Of a stretch of 6,196 bases of DNA, positions 1 to 5,296 are shown piece after piece (the first letter of the stretch is position 1; each line of letters opens with the position of its first letter). The notes beneath the pieces are model-generated. The model was not told the origin of the DNA, ran no database searches, and saw only the letters and a list, made by a program, of their open reading frames with translations. Position numbers and translations under genes: made by a program. Origin of the DNA: Methanobacterium sp. (lineage in GTDB: Archaea; Methanobacteriota; Methanobacteria; Methanobacteriales; Methanobacteriaceae); contig WASR01000123.1 of assembly GCA_009712615.1 (NCBI GenBank), forward strand, positions 1-6,196, written 5' to 3'.

Positions 1-55
1 TTAGTGCTCCGTTACTGTCGTCTGAGACATAAGTTAAACCACTGCTTGTCCATTC
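1..55 (-). repeat. 55-bp exact direct repeat, copy at the window edge
   Basis: Bases 1-55 are identical to 364-418; the next base differs (G at 56, A at 419). The shift is 363 bp, exactly 121 codons, so both copies encode the same part of successive DUF11 domains (EWTSSGLTYVSDDSNGAL). Because the match begins at base 1, its true left end cannot be seen. Confidence 0.97.
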
Positions 56-2773
56 GTTGATGGTTACGTTTTGTGCTGTGTCTGGTCCGTTGTTTTTGAC
101 TGTGACTGTTAGTGTTATGGTGTCGTTGGTTTTGGGTGTGGTGTTGTTTGCTGTGTTGGTTACTTGGATGTCTGCTGTGTTTGTTGTGATGTTCATGGTT
201 GCTGTTTGGTTGTTGTTTGTGCTTACGGGGTCTGTTGTGACTGGGTTGTAGGTTGCTGTGTTGGTTATGGTTCCACTTGTTGCACTTACTTTGGCTACTA
301 TGTGTAGTGTTGCTGTTTGTCCGCTTGTTAGGTTTCCTATGGTCCATACTCCGTTTGTGAGGTTTAGTGCTCCGTTACTGTCGTCTGAGACATAAGTTAA
401 ACCACTGCTTGTCCATTCATTAATTGCAACATTTAAAGCAGGGCACGGGCCATTATTCTTAACAGTAACAGTTAATGTAATTGTATCATTATTTTTTGGT
501 GAACTGTTGGACACAATGTTGGTAACCTGAACATCAGCAATATTCGTTGCAACTGTCAAGTTGCCAGTTCCATTACTCGCAGCATAACTTGCATCCTGAA
601 TAAATTCGGCTAAAATTGAATAAACACCGATATTTTGTGTGACGGTGTAGGCGAAGGTAGCAACTCCATTACTGTTTGTAACAGCAGTGCCTAAAAACAC
701 ACCGTTAACACTGAATCTTATAGTTTTACCTGACACTGTTATGTTATTTCTAGTGTCCCTTAAAGTAGCAATGAGGTTAGTTGTAACTCCATTGTAACCT
801 GTAACTGGAATGACAGTGATTGAGGTTGGAATTGCTGCAGGTGATGAAATGGAAATATTGGTGGTAACATTTCCAGAATTCACCACAGCCTTCACCTGAG
901 AAATACCCGGAGTAACACCTGTAAAAATAGTTGTAGCCGTACCATTGACAGTGGTGCTGTTTGTTTGATTCAAAGTTCCCAATGAATCAGCACTGAAGTT
1001 TACAAGAATTCCATCTGGAACTGTCATACCAGAATACAGGGATCTAACATCCACACCGTTACTGTTATGATTTAGATCCGCAGTAACAGTGGAGTTAGAT
1101 CCTGTAATTAACTGGTTTGGATTGGCAGAAAGAGTTAAAACAATCCATGGATTGATGTTAAACAAACCAATAACTGATGAAGGGCTCAGATTTGATCCCC
1201 ACCAATTGTTCAGGGCATTGATGTACCCTGTGGTGTCCGGACTGTAAACCTGATAGGTGTTACCAATCACACTGTTTAAATTGAAATTTGCAGCGTTATA
1301 ATTACTGAAGGATGCACCGTAGAGATTGTACTCCAACCTGTTGGAGATGACACTGTTGCCAGTGCTGGTGATGGTAAGACCTGCCTGACCATTATAACTC
1401 ATTGTATTTCCAGTTATATTACAATTTGATCCAGTTACAGTGAGCCCTGTTTGATTGTTGTAGTTTATGATGTTACCTGTAAAATTTGTGTATGGACTGG
1501 CACTGTTGATCCCGTTGTTGTTGTAGGATACAACATTGTTGGTAACCACGTTGTAATCTGCATCACCAGATTTCTGGATGTAGAGCCCCATCAAATTATT
1601 CTGAAGGGTGTTACCAGATACTGTGTTGTAAACCCCTATCAACAGTATACCGCTACCACCTGTATGGGTCACGGTGTTTCCAGTCAAAGTTCCATGATCC
1701 GCAGTAAAAATCAATCCATTATCTGAATTGTTATTAATGATGTTATTTGAAACGGTGGAATAATTACTTGCACTGTTAATACCAGCGGTATTATTGTTCA
1801 AAGTGTTTCCATTCACTGTGTTGTAATCAGCACTAGAATACTCAGCAAGAGTTATTCCGCAGTTGCCGTTGTTTGATGCGGTGTTGTTTAGGATTTGATT
1901 GTATCTGCCTGTGATGTCCAGTCCGCTCACCAGGTTTCCGTTTGCTGTGTTGTTGGATATTGTGCTGTTGCTTAAGCAGATCCAGAAACCGTTCTTGTTT
2001 CCAGTCAGGATGTTTCCGCTCAATGTGAAGTTGGTTGGTGTGTTGGTTCCTATTTGCTGTACTGCTATTCCATCTTCGGCTCCTGTTACGGTGTTTCCAG
2101 TTATGGTCATGCCCCTTGCATTGTCTGTGGTGTAAATACCCGCACCGTTGTAACCTGTGCAGCTCACCCTGTTGTTGGACACTGTGTTGTTTTCACTGTT
2201 GTCGTTGAATATGATTCCATTCAAGAAATTACTGACGGTGTTTCCATTTAGGGTGTTGTTGGTGACTGTTCCATATTCGAAGCTTATTCCATTCCCAACA
2301 CTCGGATCAACTCCGATTATGGTGTTGTTTATGACGCGGGAGTTGTAGACATTCCCATAAAACTGAATTCCAACCAGTGATGCTCCAGATATGACGTTGT
2401 TGGCTATTGTACAGCTGTTGGCATTGTTGATCATGATACAGTAGTTACTCTTGGTCATGATGAAGTTCTGAATCGAAGATCCAGATCCACCTGAATTAAC
2501 AATAAAAACAGCAGAACTAGTATTTTTAGCCTCAACAGTCACATTACCGCTGGACTTAATGTTAACTTTCTTGTTTAAAGTCAAACTTTCCTTATAGGTG
2601 TATCCCTTACTGTTGTTATCGTACACAACAATGTTATCACCATCCGAAGCACTGTTAATAGCACTCTGGATGCTGTCCCCAGGATGTACAGTTACGTTGG
2701 CTGCACCTATGGATTGAAGTGAAAATAAACACATGCACATAAATAATATGAGAATGATCATTTTTCTAATCAA
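1..2773 (-). CDS. Adhesin-like secreted protein: beta-helix, Ig-like and DUF11 domains (3' end beyond window)
   Basis: Reading from TTG at 2773 gives 924 codons with no stop; the gene leaves the window inside a DUF11 repeat. Residues 1-25 form a signal peptide (MIRK, hydrophobic core, likely cut GAA|N). Residues 26-60 (PGDSIQSAIN, GDNIVV) are the usual entry to a NosD/PbH1-type right-handed beta-helix. The helix runs to about 520 with Asn-rich rungs of 21-27 residues, and is followed by NNWWG at 522-526, typical of methanogen adhesin-like proteins. Next come an invasin-like Ig domain (about 544-641), a second Ig-like domain (about 648-742), DUF11 number 1 (746-866) and DUF11 number 2 (867 onward, cut). 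Many N-x-S/T sequons suggest heavy N-glycosylation. By analogy with the family it is a cell-surface protein, perhaps for adhesion to cells or surfaces; the ligand and the wall anchor (which would be C-terminal) are not visible. Class is confident, exact role is not. Confidence 0.93.
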   Translation of the reverse strand, partial: MIRKMIILILFMCMCLFSLQSIGAANVTVHPGDSIQSAINSASDGDNIVVYDNNSKGYTYKESLTLNKKVNIKSSGNVTVEAKNTSSAVFIVNSGGSGSSIQNFIMTKSNYCIMINNANSCTIANNVISGASLVGIQFYGNVYNSRVINNTIIGVDPSVGNGISFEYGTVTNNTLNGNTVSNFLNGIIFNDNSENNTVSNNRVSCTGYNGAGIYTTDNARGMTITGNTVTGAEDGIAVQQIGTNTPTNFTLSGNILTGNKNGFWICLSNSTISNNTANGNLVSGLDITGRYNQILNNTASNNGNCGITLAEYSSADYNTVNGNTLNNNTAGINSASNYSTVSNNIINNNSDNGLIFTADHGTLTGNTVTHTGGSGILLIGVYNTVSGNTLQNNLMGLYIQKSGDADYNVVTNNVVSYNNNGINSASPYTNFTGNIINYNNQTGLTVTGSNCNITGNTMSYNGQAGLTITSTGNSVISNRLEYNLYGASFSNYNAANFNLNSVIGNTYQVYSPDTTGYINALNNWWGSNLSPSSVIGLFNINPWIVLTLSANPNQLITGSNSTVTADLNHNSNGVDVRSLYSGMTVPDGILVNFSADSLGTLNQTNSTTVNGTATTIFTGVTPGISQVKAVVNSGNVTTNISISSPAAIPTSITVIPVTGYNGVTTNLIATLRDTRNNITVSGKTIRFSVNGVFLGTAVTNSNGVATFAYTVTQNIGVYSILAEFIQDASYAASNGTGNLTVATNIADVQVTNIVSNSSPKNNDTITLTVTVKNNGPCPALNVAINEWTSSGLTYVSDDSNGALNLTNGVWTIGNLTSGQTATLHIVAKVSATSGTITNTATYNPVTTDPVSTNNNQTATMNITTNTADIQVTNTANNTTPKTNDTITLTVTVKNNGPDTAQNVTINEWTSSGLTYVSDDSNGAL
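176..538 (-). repeat. DUF11 domain repeat unit 1 (121 codons)
   Basis: This unit runs from ADVQVTN (residue 746) to just before ADIQVTN (residue 867), with the core TVKNNGP and NEWTSSGLTYVSDD. DUF11 is a beta-sandwich repeat common in archaeal and bacterial surface proteins, usually in tandem, and probably acts as a spacer stalk. The next unit starts at 175 and is cut by the window edge after 58 residues. The two are nearly the same protein sequence where they overlap, but their DNA differs strongly except in the 55-bp tract. Confidence 0.85.
364..418 (-). repeat. 55-bp exact direct repeat, internal copy
   Basis: Second copy of the repeat at 1-55, inside DUF11 number 1 of the adhesin. In the coding direction it marks the point where codon style switches: before it the gene uses mostly AAT for Asn, after it only AAC up to the edge copy. 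Confidence 0.97.
1319..1858 (-). repeat. Tandem duplication of a 90-residue, four-rung beta-helix block
   Basis: Residues 306-395 (1858-1589) and 396-485 (1588-1319) line up at an offset of exactly 90. Matching pieces are ADYNTV / ADYNVV, GINSAS / GINSAS and NIINNN / NIINYN. Counted from the Gly that opens each rung (306, 331, 353, 375, 396, 421, 443, 465, 486), the rung lengths are 25, 22, 22, 21 in both blocks. The DNA has diverged, so the duplication is old. Confidence 0.75.
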
Positions 2774-2783
2774 ATATACCACC
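2774..2783 (-). promoter_or_regulatory. Ribosome binding site deciding the TTG start of the adhesin
   Basis: The minus strand reads GGTGGT (2783-2778) four bases before TTG at 2773. Starting there gives the basic MIRK head that a signal peptide needs. The ATG at 2761 would lose Arg3 and Lys4 and lies 16 bases from this motif. A GTG at 2782 overlaps the motif and would add three residues, with GAGGG just upstream as its possible site. An in-frame TGA lies a little further upstream, so the start cannot be far away. Confidence 0.55.
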
Positions 2784-2825
2784 AACCCTCATTAATTTGT
2801 AATAGATGAATGTACAATCACTGCA

Positions 2826-2833
2826 CATATAAT
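2826..2833 (-). promoter_or_regulatory. Candidate TATA box of the adhesin gene
   Basis: The minus strand reads ATTATATG, preceded by a purine-rich GAAATC-like stretch that could act as BRE. Archaeal transcription normally begins about 25 bases downstream, which would give a leader of roughly 30 bases before the TTG start. The AT-rich background allows other boxes, so this is a guess from position and sequence. Confidence 0.4.
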
Positions 2834-2848
2834 GATTTCATGGCAATA

Positions 2849-2866
2849 TTGTGAACTATTTCACAA
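2849..2866. promoter_or_regulatory. Perfect dyad, likely operator upstream of the adhesin promoter
   Basis: TTGTGAA-ctat-TTCACAA is a perfect inverted repeat with 7-base arms and a 4-base spacer. It sits 15 bp upstream of the candidate TATA box at 2826-2833, a position suited to an activator or to a repressor of transcription-factor loading. It has the form of a site for a dimeric helix-turn-helix protein. No T-run follows it in the adhesin direction, so a terminator is less likely. Confidence 0.5.
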
Positions 2867-2960
2867 AACTCGGGTCAATTATTTAAGGAAAGATAAAAAT
2901 AACAACAAACACAGCTTTATTAACCTTTAAATTAAATCTCCTTTAGTATGCTGTTAATAA

Positions 2961-2980
2961 TTTAAACAGGTACCTTTAAA
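2961..2980 (-). other. Palindromic AT-rich element between the CruF-like gene and the adhesin
   Basis: TTTAAA arms (2961-2966 and 2975-2980) enclose the 8-base palindrome AGGTACCT (2968-2975), slightly off centre. It lies 71-90 bases after the CruF-like stop and is followed on the minus strand by TTATTAAC. It could form a 3' hairpin of the upstream mRNA or be a protein site. The rest of the 277-bp gap, apart from the promoter and dyad listed, shows no gene. Confidence 0.3.
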
Positions 2981-3050
2981 AATAAACCAATCATTCAAAA
3001 TCAGGAACTAACAACATTCCAATGAAAACCAATGGCAAAAATGGATGAAA

Positions 3051-3977
3051 TCAACTTCCAGATCTCAAACTTCCCTTTTTAATCAACATCAAAGCCAGTA
3101 ACGATATCAAAATAAAGGGCATCATGGTACTCACACCAATTAAAATGTAATCCACCTTTCCCAGGGTAAATGCCCTAACAGCATTTTCTAAAAGATACAC
3201 AAAATAAAGAACAACAATAAACAGGTTTGAACCCACCTCAAAACTATAATTAGAATCTGTTTTCGATGTAACTCCTTCGTAGTATCTGAAAATTAATATG
3301 GCCACGGCTGCAACACCAAACCAGCCAATATAGTTTGCTATTGGTATTCCAAAGTAAGGACCTCCACTCGTCCATACCCATCCAGCGATCTGTGGAGCCA
3401 CAGCAACAGGATCGAGTATCATATCTAAATTCATGGCTATTAATCCACCAATGGCTGATAACAAAATGATCATTCCGTAGAAGTACCCGGAGCCATCTTT
3501 CTTTCTTGGTTTATCCCCACCAAATCCAAACAGAAATAGATTTGTCAGGGTGTAACTGAAGTAGATTATAATTGACCATGAAATTGGCGTCGTAAGAGGA
3601 ACTATTCCGAAAAAGAAGGTTGGTAAATTGTAATAATAGGGCATACCATATATGCTGCCATTTAAAACTCCGTTGGCTTCAAATGCAAAACCAAATACCA
3701 AAGCAATAGCGAACAAGAGCAGAGTTTTTTTGTTACCAAGGGCCTTAGAAGAATGTAACAAAACAAAACCAAATGCAAACCACATATAAAAGGAGCCAAC
3801 CAGGGCAAGAATAGATAATGGAACTAAGTAGGAAACAATTGCACTAAAAATGGAAATTATAAACAATCCAAAGAACAATTTGATGTAAAAATTCTGGTTC
3901 AAACCTAAACGTTCTGAGAATACTGCAACAAAAATTGCAAAGAGAACAATCAAAAAATCCAACAGTAAACCGATCAT
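3051..3977 (-). CDS. Polytopic membrane protein, CruF/carotenoid-biosynthesis family
   Basis: A 308-residue, very hydrophobic protein with about eight membrane segments (roughly 3-20, 31-50, 54-76, 84-101, 121-150, 165-184, 208-230, 250-268, 276-300; two of these may pair up). Family features seen: GFAFEANGVLNG (96-107) with Glu100, NLDMILDPV (183-191) with two Asp in a membrane segment, then GWVWTSGGPYFGIP (199-212) and NYIGWF (215-220). These match the CruF family (Pfam carotenoid synthesis, formerly DUF422). Characterised members are hydratases that add water to the terminal double bond of carotenoids, such as bisanhydrobacterioruberin hydratase of haloarchaea. Length is normal for the family. 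No other carotenoid gene is in view, so the substrate here is unknown; another isoprenoid is possible. The ATG start has a good ribosome site. Neighbours are 277 and 361 bp away, so it is probably transcribed alone. Confidence 0.8.
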   Translation of the reverse strand: MIGLLLDFLIVLFAIFVAVFSERLGLNQNFYIKLFFGLFIISIFSAIVSYLVPLSILALVGSFYMWFAFGFVLLHSSKALGNKKTLLLFAIALVFGFAFEANGVLNGSIYGMPYYYNLPTFFFGIVPLTTPISWSIIIYFSYTLTNLFLFGFGGDKPRKKDGSGYFYGMIILLSAIGGLIAMNLDMILDPVAVAPQIAGWVWTSGGPYFGIPIANYIGWFGVAAVAILIFRYYEGVTSKTDSNYSFEVGSNLFIVVLYFVYLLENAVRAFTLGKVDYILIGVSTMMPFILISLLALMLIKKGSLRSGS

Positions 3978-3983
3978 TAGAAT

Positions 3984-3988
3984 TCACC
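3984..3988 (-). promoter_or_regulatory. Ribosome binding site of the CruF-like gene
   Basis: GGTGA on the minus strand lies six bases before the ATG at 3977. This is a standard archaeal Shine-Dalgarno site and supports that start. Confidence 0.75.
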
Positions 3989-4061
3989 AAAATTTACCAC
4001 TACTGAAAATCCTAGTCATTCATCCAAATTCTTCACATGCTGCTAAAACACAGGCTTTTTG

Positions 4062-4119
4062 TAATATATCTAGAAAATCTTGTACACCTATTTTTTTTAT
4101 ACCTAACAACTTATAAATC
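4062..4119 (-). promoter_or_regulatory. Candidate promoter region of the CruF-like gene
   Basis: Three A/T boxes are possible on the minus strand: TTTATAAG (4117-4110), TATAAAAA (4101-4094) and TATATTAC (4068-4061). With initiation about 25 bases downstream they would leave leaders of roughly 110, 95 or 60 bases. The sequence does not decide between them. Confidence 0.35.
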
Positions 4120-4248
4120 TAACCAAACTGATTGAAACAACAAACAAACATTTACTAATAGTTCTAATCCAAGTAATTATCCATCAACAGATAATGAGAT
4201 GCTACAATCTAATAGTTAATGTGTGTATGGAGAGTTCGTGCTGCCCAT

Positions 4249-4265
4249 AAAAAAATCCAAAAAAA
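4249..4265 (-). terminator. Pair of 7-base T-tracts, back-up termination site
   Basis: On the minus strand two runs of seven T (4265-4259 and 4255-4249) are separated by GGA. Oligo-T alone can end archaeal transcription. Lying about 75-90 bases after the stop of the exported protein, they may catch read-through before the CruF-like promoter. Confidence 0.4.
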
Positions 4266-4297
4266 TTAGCTCGATTATACTGTAAAGCTCTAGTCCA

Positions 4298-4330
4298 GAA
4301 AATAAAATAATGGTTGGGGTTTTGCCCCAA
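4298..4330 (-). terminator. Hairpin plus T-rich terminator of the exported-protein gene
   Basis: Nine bases after the stop codon the minus strand forms a perfect stem TTGGGG / CCCCAA (4330-4325 with 4319-4314) around the 5-base loop CAAAA, followed by CCATTATTTTATTTTC. Archaeal RNA polymerase stops at T-rich tracts, and the GC stem would protect the 3' end. An additional self-complementary ACATATGT sits between the stop and the stem. Confidence 0.65.
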
Positions 4331-4338
4331 ACATATGT

Positions 4339-5169
4339 TCAATCGTAGTTTGTCAGGTTTTCCTGCGATATTGTTTCCTGTTTGCTCAAGTTTTCATAGT
4401 ACTTGTCAACATTTGAAGCCACGTTACTCTTGTCAAGGTTCAATGCACCTTCGTTGTAGAGTGTCTGAAGTTCAGTTGCGTGTGTTAATTCGTACTTCCA
4501 GTATGGGCTGTACATGAATACTTGTAAGAGTCCATATGTGGTGTAAACATAGGCTGGAACAATACCGTATGTCTTGGTCAAGATCTGGAAGTAGAGAGGG
4601 AATCCACATCCTGGATCAATGAGTGGATTATCAGTCCTAACAGTTCCATGCCAGACCGTTGGTAAAGGCCCTGTCTGGTTGTGGGCTTGTTCAAGTTGTT
4701 TGACATGGGCCATCATTTCATCGTAGGTGTTGTAAATTGTTCCGTCAGACATGTACTTGTACCTGCCGTCAGGGACACCGTAAATAGCAACTTTAAGTGA
4801 ATCAAGCATATCTATCTGGCTCATACTCTTTGAGCCACCACCCTGCGTATCTATGTAAGCAACTTCAATTACGTAAACATTACCTGATTGATGACTGGTT
4901 GTGTCGTTTACAACCTCTGGAAAGCTCCTGTAATTGGAACTTCCTGCAAAGTGCAGAACCATCACACATGGTGAATTCCTTTCAAGGGCGTATTTGCCCA
5001 GAAGATTTGCATGGGGATGTCCTGGATACATGTCAGGATTGGCAATTTTAACGAATGATAATCGTCCTAGAGGCTCTATAGGTCCGTTTGATACAGTTAC
5101 ATAGGAATAACCTATTACAACTGCTATTAATCCCAGAGCTATGGCTGCGACCCAAATTTTTTTACTCAT
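4339..5169 (-). CDS. Exported membrane-anchored protein of unknown function
   Basis: A 276-residue protein that I do not recognise. MSKK followed by a hydrophobic stretch (5-25, IWVAAIALGLIAVVIGYSYV) is a single N-terminal anchor or uncleaved signal; the basic head places the remaining 250 residues outside the cell. The exported part begins with PGHPHANLLGKYALERNSPCVMVLHFAG (49-76, cited as a region), then an alpha/beta-looking stretch with NVYVIEVAYID (97-107), DMLDSLKVAIYG (120-131), a Trp/His patch TVWHGTVRTDNP (171-182), and a Tyr-rich part (about 192-226). Only two cysteines remain (68 and 188), which could pair. The C-terminus is polar and probably helical. GTG at 5181 would add four residues, but it overlaps the ribosome site used by ATG at 5169, so ATG is preferred. 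A terminator follows directly. The membrane gene upstream ends 127 bp away on the same strand; a working pair is possible but not shown. Confidence 0.85.
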   Translation of the reverse strand: MSKKIWVAAIALGLIAVVIGYSYVTVSNGPIEPLGRLSFVKIANPDMYPGHPHANLLGKYALERNSPCVMVLHFAGSSNYRSFPEVVNDTTSHQSGNVYVIEVAYIDTQGGGSKSMSQIDMLDSLKVAIYGVPDGRYKYMSDGTIYNTYDEMMAHVKQLEQAHNQTGPLPTVWHGTVRTDNPLIDPGCGFPLYFQILTKTYGIVPAYVYTTYGLLQVFMYSPYWKYELTHATELQTLYNEGALNLDKSNVASNVDKYYENLSKQETISQENLTNYD

Positions 5170-5177
5170 AACTTTTG

Positions 5178-5182
5178 TCACC
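5178..5182 (-). promoter_or_regulatory. Ribosome binding site deciding the ATG start at 5169
   Basis: GGTGA on the minus strand lies eight bases before ATG at 5169. The alternative GTG start at 5181 is part of this very motif and has no comparable site of its own. Confidence 0.65.
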
Positions 5183-5222
5183 TAAATAATTTTTACAAAT
5201 GATTTCAGAAAACTTTTCTTTT

Positions 5223-5242
5223 GTACCCCAATAGGTGCCCCA
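5223..5242. repeat. Short direct repeat GTRCCCCA, possible operator
   Basis: GTACCCCA (5223-5230) and GTGCCCCA (5235-5242) match at seven of eight bases, 12 bp apart, in otherwise AT-rich DNA near the expected start of transcription of the exported-protein gene. Such a pair could bind a regulator, but it is short and may be chance. Confidence 0.3.
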
Positions 5243-5247
5243 TAATG

Positions 5248-5260
5248 AATTTAAATAATT
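5248..5260 (-). promoter_or_regulatory. Candidate TATA element of the exported-protein gene
   Basis: The minus strand reads AATTATTTAAATT, an A/T-only block in the 127-bp gap. Initiation about 25 bases downstream would fall near 5228 and give a leader of about 60 bases. It is a weak match to the usual TTTATATA, so co-transcription with the upstream membrane gene remains possible. Confidence 0.3.
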
Positions 5261-5296
5261 TATTCATCAAATTTACATGTTCATATTCTAATTAAA

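Larger units (their letters stand above)
3978..4338. other. 361-bp gene-free gap between the exported protein and the CruF-like gene
   Basis: AT-rich, with no coding frame beyond about ten codons with a start. It holds the terminator of the upstream gene at its right end, two 7-base T-runs (minus strand), a small inverted repeat ATTATC-N8-GATAAT (4176-4195) and the candidate CruF-like promoter near the left end. About 100 bp in the middle (roughly 4120-4240) shows nothing else recognisable. Confidence 0.6.

Noticed and set aside
57..251. Plus-strand open frame rich in Val, Leu and Phe, looking like a membrane peptide
   Set aside because: It lies antisense to the DUF11 repeat. The Val/Leu richness comes from the G/T-rich strand, not from selection for a membrane protein.
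12..347. Open frame on the minus strand, rich in His, Asn, Gln and Arg (111 codons)
   Set aside because: It is another frame of the adhesin. The A/C-only codon style there removes stop codons from the other frames, and the composition is not that of a real protein.
1..418. CRISPR-like or insertion-sequence repeat
   Set aside because: There are only two copies, 363 bp apart and in frame within one gene. There are no spacers, terminal inverted repeats or transposase.
1451..2348. Several plus-strand open frames of 63-91 codons
   Set aside because: All are antisense to beta-helix codons and have no ribosome site. The minus-strand frame is continuous and has clear domains.
2931..2945. AAAGGAGATTT on the minus strand as a ribosome site for a small gene before the adhesin
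   Set aside because: No ATG, GTG or TTG with a meaningful open frame follows at a usable distance.
4314..5051. Plus-strand frames opposite the exported protein
   Set aside because: They are short, with no ribosome site or recognisable content. One starts inside the terminator hairpin.
5170..5181. GTG start at 5181 for the exported protein
   Set aside because: The GTG is part of the GGTGA ribosome site that fits ATG at 5169, and no other site lies upstream.
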